Source: Gloeocapsopsis dulcis
GTDB lineage: Bacteria; Cyanobacteriota; Cyanobacteriia; Cyanobacteriales; Chroococcidiopsidaceae
Length of the DNA: 64,000 bases
Assembly: GCF_032163395.1 (NCBI RefSeq)
Contig: NZ_CP119968.1
Span: forward strand, 2,940,001 to 3,004,000
Direction: 5' to 3'
The notes below the pieces were generated by a model. The model did not search any database. It saw nothing but the letters and a program-made list of their open reading frames with translations, and was not told the DNA's origin. Numbering within the stretch: the stretch's first letter is position 1; every line of letters begins with the position of its first letter. The position numbers and the translations under genes are program-made. This document shows, one piece after another, positions 35,347 to 43,785 of this stretch.

Positions 35347-36615
35347 TCATTCTGTTTGAATTGGATTATCTTTAGGATTCACTAACCTTAAGAGCTTTTG
35401 CTTGATTTGAGTATCAAACACTTCCCACTTTTTCTTGGCATAGTCTGAAGTTTCGATATAACCTGCTAAAAAACCAATTGGAACTTCAAAACCACCAGCG
35501 CTGGTGCGACCACCACCAAAAAAGCGTCCGTGACTGTCTTGTCCAAAGGCTTCTTTGATAAACTCATCAGGATCGAGTGTTAGTTTTGTTGTTCGTAACG
35601 AGCCAATGACAAGTTCGAGTTCTTCGTCATCGTCGTGAACAATTCCGTAGACAACTGCAGTGTGTACGTTTTCTTCAGTAACTAGAAAGTCTGCCGCTTG
35701 GGGGATGGCATCGCGATCGTCATAACGTAAATAACCAACACCAGCAATTGAGAAGTTATTTTGTACCATGCGGTTTTTCAGCGATCGCTCTATGACATCC
35801 ATCACTCGTTTGGAGCGATTTGCTTGTAAGATGGCATTGAGCAACTGCGCATCATGAAACCGACTCAAATAGGCAGCTGCTAAGAAATCATCTTCTTGTG
35901 CCTGCATTAATCGATCTGTGTCTGAGCGTAAGCCATGCATCAGTGCAGTGGCACACTTAATATGCTGGGCAACGCTACTATCTAACTTGAGTAATCCCGC
36001 CTGTAGGTACTGCGTAAAAATTGTTGCAGTTGCGCGAACTGTCGGGCGTAAGTCTGCAAATTCGGCTTTTAAATCACCTTGTAAGCTGTGATGGTCAACA
36101 ACTGCTGTAATAGGAATTCCACTATCTTGTACGATTGGCAAAAGCTGGCTTGTTGTACCTTGGGTGTCTATTAATGCACAACCTGTATACATTGATAAGT
36201 CTTTACTTTTAGCTGCTTGCGCTGTCCAACGTTGTGCTGGTAAGCCTGTGAGTTTGACTAGTGCAATATTTTCTTGGTGACTCAGTGTACCAGCATAGAC
36301 AATATCACACTGAATCTCGTATTCCTGGGCAATTAACTGATAAGTCCAAGCACTAGAAAGTGCATCCGGATCAGGAAAATCTTGAAGAATGACAAGCTGA
36401 CGTTCCTGTCTATGTTGCTCAAATACTTGCCGCAAAGCTTCTGTTTTTTGCATAACCAATGAGTTAGTTCTTTGGGCTGGATAGCCTATTTCACTCATTG
36501 CATTTAGGGATGTATCAGGAGCAGGTAATTCCACCGCTGCGATTAAGTGAGGTTCTTCTTTCGGCTCTGTCTGAGAATACGAACTATTTAACAAGTGAGA
36601 CGAATTCAAATTCAT
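35347..36615 (-). CDS. DHH-family phosphoesterase (NrnA/RecJ-like)
   Basis: A 422-residue DHH/DHHA1 protein likely to hydrolyse small phosphoesters such as nanoRNA, pAp or cyclic-dinucleotide products. Metal motifs are visible: DFPDPDALSSAW near residue 80, ALIDTQGTT, and the name-giving VVDHHSLQG near residue 165. The C-terminal DHHA1 domain ends with FGGGRTSAGGFEVPIG. The N-terminal ~50 residues are polar and poorly conserved in appearance. The first motif lacks the His seen in many NrnA proteins (QDFPDPDA), a variant common in the cyanobacterial group as far as I recall. The substrate cannot be fixed. Confidence 0.88.
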   Translation of the reverse strand: MNLNSSHLLNSSYSQTEPKEEPHLIAAVELPAPDTSLNAMSEIGYPAQRTNSLVMQKTEALRQVFEQHRQERQLVILQDFPDPDALSSAWTYQLIAQEYEIQCDIVYAGTLSHQENIALVKLTGLPAQRWTAQAAKSKDLSMYTGCALIDTQGTTSQLLPIVQDSGIPITAVVDHHSLQGDLKAEFADLRPTVRATATIFTQYLQAGLLKLDSSVAQHIKCATALMHGLRSDTDRLMQAQEDDFLAAAYLSRFHDAQLLNAILQANRSKRVMDVIERSLKNRMVQNNFSIAGVGYLRYDDRDAIPQAADFLVTEENVHTAVVYGIVHDDDEELELVIGSLRTTKLTLDPDEFIKEAFGQDSHGRFFGGGRTSAGGFEVPIGFLAGYIETSDYAKKKWEVFDTQIKQKLLRLVNPKDNPIQTE

Positions 36616-36929
36616 AAACTGAATTGCTGTGAGTGTGAGGCGCGAACTGCTGTCAATAGCCTTCTAATATTTAATTAGCCTTAATTAGCTATTGAATCAC
36701 ACTACAATTGTCGCAAAAATCTTTGAGTGCGACACTAGCTCTTTTAGCCTATCTCTAGCGGGAGGTAAATTTTGTATTAAAAGCTGCCATTGTTCTGTAT
36801 GCTGATTACCTTTTTGCATTTGATCGAGTGATTGTTGAACGTCTTATTAAGTAATAGTACCCGATCAAGCTGGTTTGACAATTAACACAGGGTATCAAGC
36901 TCAGCACTTATTAAAACTACAGTTTATTT
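36616..36929. other. Gap between the DHH gene and the HNH gene
   Basis: It contains the leader of the DHH gene and one small, protein-like minus-strand frame (36697-36819, listed separately). Nothing else is seen. Confidence 0.5.
36697..36819 (-). CDS. Candidate small protein or gene remnant (40 residues)
   Basis: A short frame starting at the ATG at 36819 and ending at the TGA at 36697. The product is hydrophilic and helical (MQKGNQHTEQWQLLIQ, then NLPPARDRLKELVSHSKIF). The frame is open upstream to 36843, where it meets two stops in a row. The amino-acid mix is more natural than expected by chance, but there is no clear Shine-Dalgarno sequence. It could be the C-terminal remnant of a lost gene. 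No family recognised. Confidence 0.3.
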   Translation of the reverse strand: MQKGNQHTEQWQLLIQNLPPARDRLKELVSHSKIFATIVV

Positions 36930-37427
36930 TTAAAGCCCAATAATATATTTTTGCCATTCATCATGTAGTCCACTTTTGAGGTGCTTACTCACTTCAAAAT
37001 ACAAGCTACTGTAAGGTTTACGTGGCGGATGGTGGAGATACATATGTGCTTCAAGCGGGGTACGACTACCTTTTTTAACGTTACATCGCACACAAGCAGT
37101 AACTATATTTTCCCAAGCATCACCACCGCCTCGCGATCGCGGAACAACATGATCGAGAGTCAAATCATCGCCTGTGTAACCGCAGTATTGACAGGTATGA
37201 CTGTCACGGTGAAGAATGTTACGGCGAGTCAAAGGAATTTCCTTGTAGGGAACCCGCACGTAGTGACGCAGTCGGATAACGGTTGGCAAGGGAAAGTCAG
37301 GATAAAGATGCTTACCGTTGTGTTCTACTCGCTCAGCTTTACCTTTGATTAACAGAACAACTGCTCGCCGCCAGCTCGTAATATTGAGCGGTTCGTAAGA
37401 GGCGTTCAGGACTAGAACCTTAGCCAT
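36930..37427 (-). CDS. HNH endonuclease-domain protein
   Basis: A 165-residue protein conserved across cyanobacteria. The N terminus (MAKVLVLNASYEPLNITSW) leads to an HNH domain: CQYCGYTG zinc knuckle, LTLDHVVPRSRGG with the catalytic His, and WENIVTACVRCNVKKG with the Asn and the second zinc pair. It should bind DNA or RNA and cleave it with a metal ion. No methylase or phage gene is adjacent, so it does not look like a restriction enzyme. Its housekeeping role is unknown. Confidence 0.9.
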   Translation of the reverse strand: MAKVLVLNASYEPLNITSWRRAVVLLIKGKAERVEHNGKHLYPDFPLPTVIRLRHYVRVPYKEIPLTRRNILHRDSHTCQYCGYTGDDLTLDHVVPRSRGGGDAWENIVTACVRCNVKKGSRTPLEAHMYLHHPPRKPYSSLYFEVSKHLKSGLHDEWQKYIIGL

Positions 37428-37784
37428 TGATGGTCGCTCAAGCCAATATTTTTTACAGATAGTAACACAACTATGCCGTGCAATGCAGCCTTTAGCTGCA
37501 AGTCAAGTAAATTCTTTTACTCACTGAGCGAAGCACGTCCTTGTCATACCAACATCCGCCAGGAAAAATACGAGTAATTTCCTTCTTTTACCTGAAGCAT
37601 CCTAAAGCAAAAAAGGTATAAATTAAGACTGCACTTGTGCCAATCAGGATTTGAAAGCTAAACTTCCTAATCAAATATCGATTGAACAAAGTCCCTATTG
37701 ATTGGATTAGTGGTTAGTGCTTCAGCTAATTGCTAAGTGCTAACTGCTAACTGCTTTAATGTGAGTGTAGAGGAGCAAGCCAAA
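37428..37784. other. Divergent gap between the HNH gene and alr
   Basis: Non-coding. A TATAAAT box near 37618 could be a -10 element for alr. Near 37725 there is a GCTAATTGCTAAGTGCTAACTGCTAACTGC heptad repeat within the alr leader. Confidence 0.45.
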
Positions 37785-38963
37785 ATGACTTTAGGTTGGC
37801 AACAAGTACCAATAGCAACAATGCGATGCGATCGCGCCTGGGTAGAAATTAATTTAGCCGCGTTAGCACACAACATTCGTCAGTTGAAGCATTTACTGTC
37901 TTTGAGAACTCAGCTGATGGCAGTAGTCAAGGCAGATGCTTATGGACACGGTGCTGTAACGGTAGCTGAGACGGTGTTACAAGCTGGGGCTACCTGGTTG
38001 GGTGTTGCGACTGTACCAGAAGGTATTGAATTAAGAGAAGCCGGAATCACTGCACCAATTTTGATTTTAGGAGCAACGCATACACTAGAACAAATTAAAG
38101 CGATCGCCCATTGGCAACTTCAGCCGACATTGTGTAATTTCAAGCAAGCCCTCGTGTTTGCAGAAGCTTTAACGGCAATGCAAAGTGAAGTCTTACCTGT
38201 GCATATTAAACTTGATACAGGAATGTCTCGATTGGGACCGCCTTGGCAACAAGCTGTAGAGTTTGTGCAGTTAATTGCGCGGTTGCCCAACTTAAAGATT
38301 GCCAGTATTTATTCGCACTTAGCAACTGCAGAAAGCCCTGACCAAACAATCTTAAGGCAGCAACAACAAAATTTTGAGCAAGCGATCGCTCAAATTAAAC
38401 ACTCAAAATTGCCTCTTTTTCAAGACGAGCAAACACAACCCGCGTTGCATCTAGCAAACTCAGCTGCTACTCTCACCGCTTCAGATTTACACTATGACAT
38501 GGTTCGTGTTGGGCTAGCGATGTATGGACTTTATCCCGCTTGCCATTTATCTCCGATTGACCTGAAGCCTGTAATGCAAGTCAAAGCAAGGATCGCGCAA
38601 GTAAAAACAATTCCTACGGGAACTGGAGTTAGTTACGGTCATAAATTTATTAGCGATCGCCCAATTCAACTTGCTGTAGTAGGTATTGGTTATGCTGACG
38701 GAGTACCCCGCAATTTGTCTAATCAAATGACTGTCTTAGTTCGAGGTCAGCGCGTGCCCCAAATTGGTGCCATTACGATGGATCAACTGATGTTGGATGT
38801 CAGTGCGATCGCTGATGTTCAAGAAGGAGAAGTTGTAACATTACTTGGTGAAGATGGCACAGAAAAAATTTCAGCCGATGACTGGGCAACCCAATTAAAT
38901 ACAATTTCCTGGGAAATTCTTTGTAGTTTTAAGCACCGACTACCACGCATTGCCATACCATAA
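37785..38963 (+). CDS. alr: Alanine racemase
   Basis: PLP enzyme that makes D-alanine for peptidoglycan. The PLP lysine motif is AVVKADAYGHGA (near residue 45) and the second catalytic residue, Tyr, is in TGVSYGHKF (near residue 280). The C-terminal beta domain has GAITMDQLMLDVS. I start at the ATG at 37785 because AGAGGAG lies nine bases upstream; the longer frame would begin inside a heptad repeat. Length is then 392 residues, normal for the family. The gene is single. Confidence 0.95.
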   Translation: MTLGWQQVPIATMRCDRAWVEINLAALAHNIRQLKHLLSLRTQLMAVVKADAYGHGAVTVAETVLQAGATWLGVATVPEGIELREAGITAPILILGATHTLEQIKAIAHWQLQPTLCNFKQALVFAEALTAMQSEVLPVHIKLDTGMSRLGPPWQQAVEFVQLIARLPNLKIASIYSHLATAESPDQTILRQQQQNFEQAIAQIKHSKLPLFQDEQTQPALHLANSAATLTASDLHYDMVRVGLAMYGLYPACHLSPIDLKPVMQVKARIAQVKTIPTGTGVSYGHKFISDRPIQLAVVGIGYADGVPRNLSNQMTVLVRGQRVPQIGAITMDQLMLDVSAIADVQEGEVVTLLGEDGTEKISADDWATQLNTISWEILCSFKHRLPRIAIP

Positions 38964-39012
38964 AAAAGCTTGGCAAATGAACTTGCTGCTAGACAAACAA
39001 AGTCCACCGACG

Positions 39013-39094
39013 TTGAGTTATGAGTGTTGAATTTTGAGTGTTGAGTTAGGCAAATTCTTTATAATTCAAAATTCAAAATTCAAAATTCAAAACT
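39013..39094. repeat. Heptad-repeat imperfect palindrome downstream of alr
   Basis: The left arm has GAGTTATGAGTGTTGAATTTTGAG. The right arm has four copies of ATTCAAA. The two arms are largely complementary, and a perfect 14-base palindrome (CCGACTGCAGTCGG, 39108-39121) follows. The block lies between the convergent ends of alr and the repeat-protein gene. Confidence 0.7.
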
Positions 39095-39107
39095 TGCTTG
39101 GGTAGTC

Positions 39108-39121
39108 CCGACTGCAGTCGG
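39108..39121. terminator. Perfect 14-base palindrome between convergent genes
   Basis: CCGACTGCAGTCGG is a complete palindrome in the gap between the alr and repeat-protein stops. It resembles the CGACTTTAGTCG core of the dispersed element. It may act as a transcription stop for one or both genes, though no T-run follows. Confidence 0.35.
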
Positions 39122-39147
39122 AGGACATCTGTGATTCATGCAGAAGT

Positions 39148-39531
39148 TTAATCTATCAAATCTGTTGGTAGATCAGAAAGAGCTTCATCTGCAGCAATTG
39201 GACGATTACCATCGATATTTAACCGTCCTTTAACTTCAAAATTATCTGCGGCAATGGGTCGCTTTCCATCCATATACACAGTATTCTGTACTTTAAGATG
39301 ACTCGGATCGATGGGGCGTTTGCCGTCAATGTTGAGCGTTTTGTGATCGCTAAATTCATTCGCAGCGATTGGACGTTCTCCATCTTCTTCGTAGGTATCT
39401 TCGACAACAAAATCGTTTGCTGTGACAGGACGTTCTCCATCATCAATAATTTTGCCCTGAATTTCCAAGTTGCTTGGATCAACAGGACGACTATGAAAGC
39501 CTTCTGCCTTATGGGTTTGATCTTTTTCCAT
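39148..39531 (-). CDS. Protein of ~19-residue repeats (RPIAAxxF...DGx)
   Basis: A 127-residue acidic, soluble protein made almost wholly of about 5.5 tandem units of 19 residues. Each begins with RP(I/V) and ends with a (I/D/M)DG(K/E/N) turn: RPVDPSNLEIQGKIIDDGE, RPVTANDFVVEDTYEEDGE, RPIAANEFSDHKTLNIDGK, RPIDPSHLKVQNTVYMDGK, RPIAADNFEVKGRLNIDGN, then a partial unit. The repeats suggest a small solenoid or a multivalent binding strip. I start at the ATG at 39531; a TTG three codons earlier is closer to the AAGGA and is possible. It lies 50 bases downstream of the YjzC-tailed protein gene on the same strand. Function unknown. Confidence 0.75.
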   Translation of the reverse strand: MEKDQTHKAEGFHSRPVDPSNLEIQGKIIDDGERPVTANDFVVEDTYEEDGERPIAANEFSDHKTLNIDGKRPIDPSHLKVQNTVYMDGKRPIAADNFEVKGRLNIDGNRPIAADEALSDLPTDLID

Positions 39532-39581
39532 TTGGATCAATTATTCCTTTTGTTTGGATTTAATTTAATGTGTATTGCCTT

Positions 39582-40232
39582 TTAGCTATTTTTATGCTTT
39601 GTCAGAGTTACCAATTTATAATACATTCCTGAATCTGGTGTCGGCGGAAAAGGTTCACCTTTAGTTGCAGTTACTTCTTGTCCTTTGTTACCACCACGAG
39701 GTCCTGTTAGTTCGTATAAGCCGCTTTCTGGTACTATTTCTCCTGGTTTATACAATTCATTACCACTAAAACTTGAATTGTCTGTTGCGGTTACAGAAGT
39801 TTTATAGTGAAGACGAAATTGGCGTTCAATCGAAAAGCCAGGAAGAAAACCTCCGTGATAGCGAACTTCTTCAAGCCTACCGAACGAACCTTTGATTTGC
39901 GTAACAGAAGAAAATAGTTGTTTATTTTTCTGACTCCATTTGACTAAGCAACAATCGATCTTCTCTTGAAACTCTAGCGCCAAGATCGTGGCATCATCGG
40001 CACTGATGTGACTATCTACAATAATAGTAAACTTGAGAGAAATTAATGGTGCAGTTTGCAATTCTGAAGTGCGATCGCCAGAATTGACATCAGTAGAGGA
40101 TTCTTCAGCATGAAAAACAAACTGCGAACGAAACTGAGCAAACTCTTCTGTTGCTAGCTGGTGATGTAGGTACGGCAGTAAGCCTTGTTGAGAATCTGAC
40201 AATATTTGACGAACGGTTGAGGTAGTGGGCAT
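39582..40232 (-). CDS. Hypothetical protein with a YjzC-like C-terminal domain
   Basis: A 216-residue soluble protein. Residues 1-160 look like an alpha/beta domain (LISLKFTIIVDSHISADD, FQEKIDCCLVKWSQKNKQ, EVRYHGGFLPGFSIER) that I do not recognise. The last ~45 residues (YKPGEIVPESGLYEL, then GGNKGQEVTATKGEPFPPTP) resemble the small YjzC-like domain with its KPGE and FPPTP edges, often seen as a stand-alone protein in Firmicutes. The gene begins six bases after a frameshifted small reading frame and precedes the 19-residue-repeat protein, so the three may form one transcript. Function unknown. Confidence 0.65.
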   Translation of the reverse strand: MPTTSTVRQILSDSQQGLLPYLHHQLATEEFAQFRSQFVFHAEESSTDVNSGDRTSELQTAPLISLKFTIIVDSHISADDATILALEFQEKIDCCLVKWSQKNKQLFSSVTQIKGSFGRLEEVRYHGGFLPGFSIERQFRLHYKTSVTATDNSSFSGNELYKPGEIVPESGLYELTGPRGGNKGQEVTATKGEPFPPTPDSGMYYKLVTLTKHKNS

Positions 40233-40238
40233 AACTTC

Positions 40239-40347
40239 TTATAAACGATTAGATGCTGCAACTTCAACCTCAACAATTCCATAAAGCGTACCCGCAATGC
40301 TACCCCCAGATTGAAGAAAGTCTACAAGTTAATGACTGTTCTAGCAT
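40239..40347 (-). pseudogene. Small gene apparently broken by one extra G in a G5 run
   Basis: From the ATG at 40347 (AGGG eight or nine bases upstream) the frame reads MLEQSLTCRLSSIWG and then stops. In the next frame, starting at the G-run, it reads SIAGTLYGIVEVEVAASNRL to a TAA at 40239. Removing one G joins the two into a 35-residue protein ending six bases before the next gene. The total length of 109 bases (36 codons plus one base) fits a single insertion. The family is unknown. A sequencing error in the G-run is an equal explanation. Confidence 0.35.
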
Positions 40348-40484
40348 AATGCTGCCCTAAATAACATTAGCTGACAACTATAAAGCTGCCAGCTAAGAAC
40401 GTTACCAAAGCTATGAGTGCTGAATATTAAGTTGTAAGGCGCACAATCAAACTAGAACTCAAAATTCAATGCTCAGAGCTTAGT

Positions 40485-41765
40485 TTAAGCTGTAGCAATA
40501 GCCTCATCCTTTGCGGGAAGGACAAGTGGTTCTTCCAAAATTTGATTGTACAGTTTGCTAAGTTGAGCGGCTACACCATCCCAGCTAAACATGTCTTCTA
40601 CTCGCTTTCTCGCCGCATAACCAAGTTGAGCACGCCATTCTGAATTACTTAAAATGCGGTCAATCGCGGTTGCAAAAGCATTCACATCTTTCGGCGGTGC
40701 AAGTAATCCAGTTTCTTCCGGTACTACTGTGTACTGTAATCCACCAACATCACTTGCTACAACAGGCGTGCCACTTGCCATCGCTTCAATTGCTACTAAA
40801 CCAAAGGGTTCGTAGTGGCTAGGAACAACACAAATATCTGCTGCTGCATAATAAGTTGGCAGATCGTCATCACCTAAACGTCCTGGAAATACAGTAAAGT
40901 CTTGCATTCCTAGTTCGTTAACAATTCCTTCGATCCGTTCGCGTTCTTTACCGTCACTTTGTCCAGGACGACTTCCGCCACCAATAATGAGCTTGAGGTC
41001 AGCATTTCCTCGTAGTTTTGATTGGGCGACAGCGCGTACCAACGTTTCGATACCTTTACGGACATCAAAGCGTCCTACATAGAGAATAACTTTGGTATCA
41101 GGGTTAATTCCTAGCTGCTGTTTTGCTTGCTGCTGTTGAATTTTACCAAAGCGATGAATGTCTGTACCACAAGGAATAATATCGATATTGCCTTTAGTAG
41201 AAACGAGCGATCGCATATGCTCTTGTTCTTGGGGGCTTGTGGCGACGATGCGTTGCGCAGTCTCTAAAACTTCTTTTTCCACTGCTAAGCGAGTTTTGGC
41301 AATCATGGGAATTGTCGAAACCGACTTGTATTTAACCGCCCCTAGAGAATGGTAAGTATGAACTTGCTTACAGCCCTGAATTTTCTTTAACTCCATACCT
41401 ACTGCAGCAGAAAGCCAATAATTGGTATGGACAATTTCATACTCAATTCCCGATTCCTGTTGAAACTTCAACATCTGCTCTACAAATTCGGGTATGTGCT
41501 TGAACAGGTTGTCGCGGGGTATAAACTCTTCTGGACCTGCAGTTATGCGAATTGTACGACAATTAGTACTGTGTTGTACGATCTTCTGTTGACTAGCACT
41601 TGCTTTACGGGTAAACATATCAACCTGCCAACCCAACTTGGCAAGTGCCTCTCCTACTTGCCGCACGTAGACGTTTTGTCCTCCGGCTTCTTCCTTACCG
41701 ATTTCAACCGCTGGATCTCCGTGGACTGAAATTAAGGCTATATGCTTTTGGCTTACAGAGTTCAT
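40485..41765 (-). CDS. Family-4 glycosyltransferase, sucrose-phosphate-synthase-like
   Basis: A GT-B retaining glycosyltransferase, 426 residues, cytoplasmic. The N terminus has the nucleotide-sugar acceptor-side motif of the sucrose-synthesis group (HGDPAVEIGKEEAGGQNVYVRQ). The C-terminal domain has VGRFDVRKGIETLVRA, then SHYEPFGLVAIEAMASGTPVVASDVGG with the catalytic Ex7E pair, as in GT4. In filamentous cyanobacteria proteins with this layout act as sucrose-phosphate synthases, so compatible-solute synthesis is likely. A role in glycolipid or polysaccharide synthesis is possible, and no sucrose phosphatase gene is adjacent. Confidence 0.85.
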   Translation of the reverse strand: MNSVSQKHIALISVHGDPAVEIGKEEAGGQNVYVRQVGEALAKLGWQVDMFTRKASASQQKIVQHSTNCRTIRITAGPEEFIPRDNLFKHIPEFVEQMLKFQQESGIEYEIVHTNYWLSAAVGMELKKIQGCKQVHTYHSLGAVKYKSVSTIPMIAKTRLAVEKEVLETAQRIVATSPQEQEHMRSLVSTKGNIDIIPCGTDIHRFGKIQQQQAKQQLGINPDTKVILYVGRFDVRKGIETLVRAVAQSKLRGNADLKLIIGGGSRPGQSDGKERERIEGIVNELGMQDFTVFPGRLGDDDLPTYYAAADICVVPSHYEPFGLVAIEAMASGTPVVASDVGGLQYTVVPEETGLLAPPKDVNAFATAIDRILSNSEWRAQLGYAARKRVEDMFSWDGVAAQLSKLYNQILEEPLVLPAKDEAIATA

Positions 41766-42631
41766 GGTTTAGTTATTACAACAATTTAGTTAGGTTTGAA
41801 TTTGGTTTTGAGGCGGTCGTAACCTGTCCTCTAAAGACCAAAAAGGAATGTTCATCATCCTCAAGTTTAATTTACGCGGTAACACATTTCTTCACATCCC
41901 CTGTGGGAAATACTGTACTCCGCTCAAAGTTAAACTTGTGAGTTAGTATTATTGCTTATTTTATTAAACTTTCAACTGCGCTTCTATCGTTAGTAAGAAC
42001 TTTTATATTTCATCTGAGCTAAAATTCCTCTAAAATAGGTAATTTTATATTTAAGAGGCTTCAACTCAAGTCCAGGAAAATACGGAGTTGATTCAAACCA
42101 TCTTTAACTTCTACTAACCGATGAATTTGACTGTAATTTTTGTTATTACTTACTTTCAATAACAAGCTGACAGTATCGCTTTTCTAGTTACTTGGAGTTT
42201 ATGATATTCGGCAAATTGTTTTAAATCGCACAGTACATCTAAAGATAGAAATAGTAATTTATTAGCTTTTTTAATAACTGCAATAAGTTTTGCTTAGTAA
42301 TTTTAGTTTGAGTTTTTTAGCTAATTTAGTATTTGCTCTTTTCTTTACCAATTGTAGGCAATCACACAATAATTATTCAATCTCTATGTTAAGCAAGAAG
42401 TTATTAGTGCAGTTGTTGATTTAGCATCTTTGTACCAGCACCAAAAATAGTAAATATGAAAACTCAATTACAAGAAGCTTTAGAGCCAGCGCTAGTAATG
42501 TGACAAATAATTGTTCTCACCCGTAAAGCACTGGCTACGTCTATCATATTACAAATGCATAAGTAAAAGGATTATAAGCTTAAGCTTAGTAAGTTTTAGT
42601 TTTACTGTAATCCTTATTACCCACGCACGAT
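41766..42631. other. Long AT-rich gap with protein-like relics
   Basis: 866 bases with no intact gene. Three stretches read like parts of proteins. On minus, 42156-42293 gives KLIAVIKKANKLLFLSLDV then KQFAEYHKLQVTRKA. On plus, near 42384-42445, it reads YVKQEVISAVVDLASLYQH. On plus, at about 42456, MKTQLQEALEPALVM is followed by a stop. All are cut by stops and frameshifts. I read the region as the graveyard of one or more lost genes. No RNA gene is recognised. Confidence 0.4.
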
Positions 42632-43114
42632 TTACCCATTACTTGTTTGTGCAGATAACATTTGCTTCAACTTCTCCAATTCAGAAGCCCAGCGAGGATC
42701 TGGTTGGATTGTATCTGGGTTGTTAGAAGACTGGGTATTATTGTTGCTACGACGTGACTTTTTGTTGTTGCGACGGTTTGGGCTTTTTTCCTGGTTACTG
42801 CCACTAGAATTGTTGATGGGAGCATTAATTGGACTAGATTGCTCTTCGTCTTCCTGCCCCTTCGAGCGAGGTAGTGCTTTCTCAATTTTGAGAGGAGTAT
42901 CTTTGAACATATAACCATTGAACTTTTCAATGATTTGATCAGCCTGTTCGTCACTATTAACTGTTACAAAGCCAAAGCCGCGACATTTACCAGTTTTCCG
43001 ATCTTTTATTACTTTTGTAGTAACTGAATCTCCAGCTTCTGCAAAAACTGCTTGCAGTTCCTGGCGTTCTAACTCTTCTTTCGGCAAATTGCCAATATAT
43101 AGACGAACTGACAT
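42632..43114 (-). CDS. RRM-type RNA-binding protein (cyanobacterial Rbp family)
   Basis: A 160-residue RNA-binding protein. The single RRM domain (residues 1-82) has RNP2 (LYIGNL) and RNP1 (CRGFGFVTV) with the aromatic residues that stack on RNA. The C-terminal half is polar, rich in Asn, Ser, Arg and Lys (NRRNNKKSRRSNNNTQ), ending in a helical EKLKQMLSAQ. Many cyanobacterial Rbp proteins are cold-induced and have a Gly-rich tail; this one has an Asn/Arg-rich tail instead. A long leader (43115 onward) fits post-transcriptional control. Targets unknown. Confidence 0.93.
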   Translation of the reverse strand: MSVRLYIGNLPKEELERQELQAVFAEAGDSVTTKVIKDRKTGKCRGFGFVTVNSDEQADQIIEKFNGYMFKDTPLKIEKALPRSKGQEDEEQSSPINAPINNSSGSNQEKSPNRRNNKKSRRSNNNTQSSNNPDTIQPDPRWASELEKLKQMLSAQTSNG

Positions 43115-43785
43115 GGAAGATACCTCCGGACTTGGGTGCGAATAGAATTGGTAACAAAACTGTTTACATGAGGAAGGCTAGATGAGGACTGGATTTGACG
43201 TGCATTGCAACAAACCAATTTTTCACTTTGATGTTTGCCAACCTCTAAAATATAGTTCTTTGCCTGATTCAAAGCTATAGCTTGTTGTAGCTTATCTGCT
43301 GATTGACTGGTTAAGTATTATTCTGCCAGCTAGCAGCTGTTTTGCTACGGGTAACGCCTTTGATTTGCTGGAACGTTGACACCATTCTTTACAGTATCAT
43401 GGCATTCGTCTTACCAACACTTAAAAATCAATATTTCCATCTTTAGCAATATTTTTGACTCGGTATCGGTAGCTGTATCCATTCAAGGCAAACGCTCTGC
43501 TGTTATTTTAGAGCGGGAAATAAAAACCAGCCATTGGCTGGTTAAGCTGCTGTGTTGGAACAAGGAAAGAATAACCTTATGCTGGGCTTGCCTGGCACTC
43601 AAGCGCTGGTACGCAGTACTTTGCTTGGGATAAGTTTTGGTTTTATGTAAATTAATGTAACACAAGTCAATCAATTTCTGCAATTTTTCTTCACGTTATC
43701 GAAAAAATTGGGTTTAAAACCCCGTCTTTCTAGGATGGCTTTATCCTATAATTTACAGCATAAGAAAACATTGAAAAGTCGTTCA
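43115..43785. other. Upstream region of the RRM gene and left flank of the TnpB element
   Basis: Non-coding. The left part is the leader of the RRM gene. A perfect hairpin (AACCAGCC-ATT-GGCTGGTT) is at 43525-43543. From about 43705 the sequence is the left end of the IS element, with GGGTTTAAAACCCC and CTTTCTAGGATGGCTTTATC before the TnpB start. Confidence 0.5.
43525..43543. other. Perfect eight-base-stem hairpin
   Basis: AACCAGCC, loop ATT, GGCTGGTT. It lies between the RRM gene leader and the IS element. It has no T-tract on either side, so it may be an RNA structure in a leader rather than a terminator. Confidence 0.4.

Noticed and set aside
39148-39531. Regularly spaced repeats that could suggest a CRISPR array
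   Set aside because: The 57-base period encodes a conserved protein repeat, the DNA of the units differs, and there are no spacers or cas genes.
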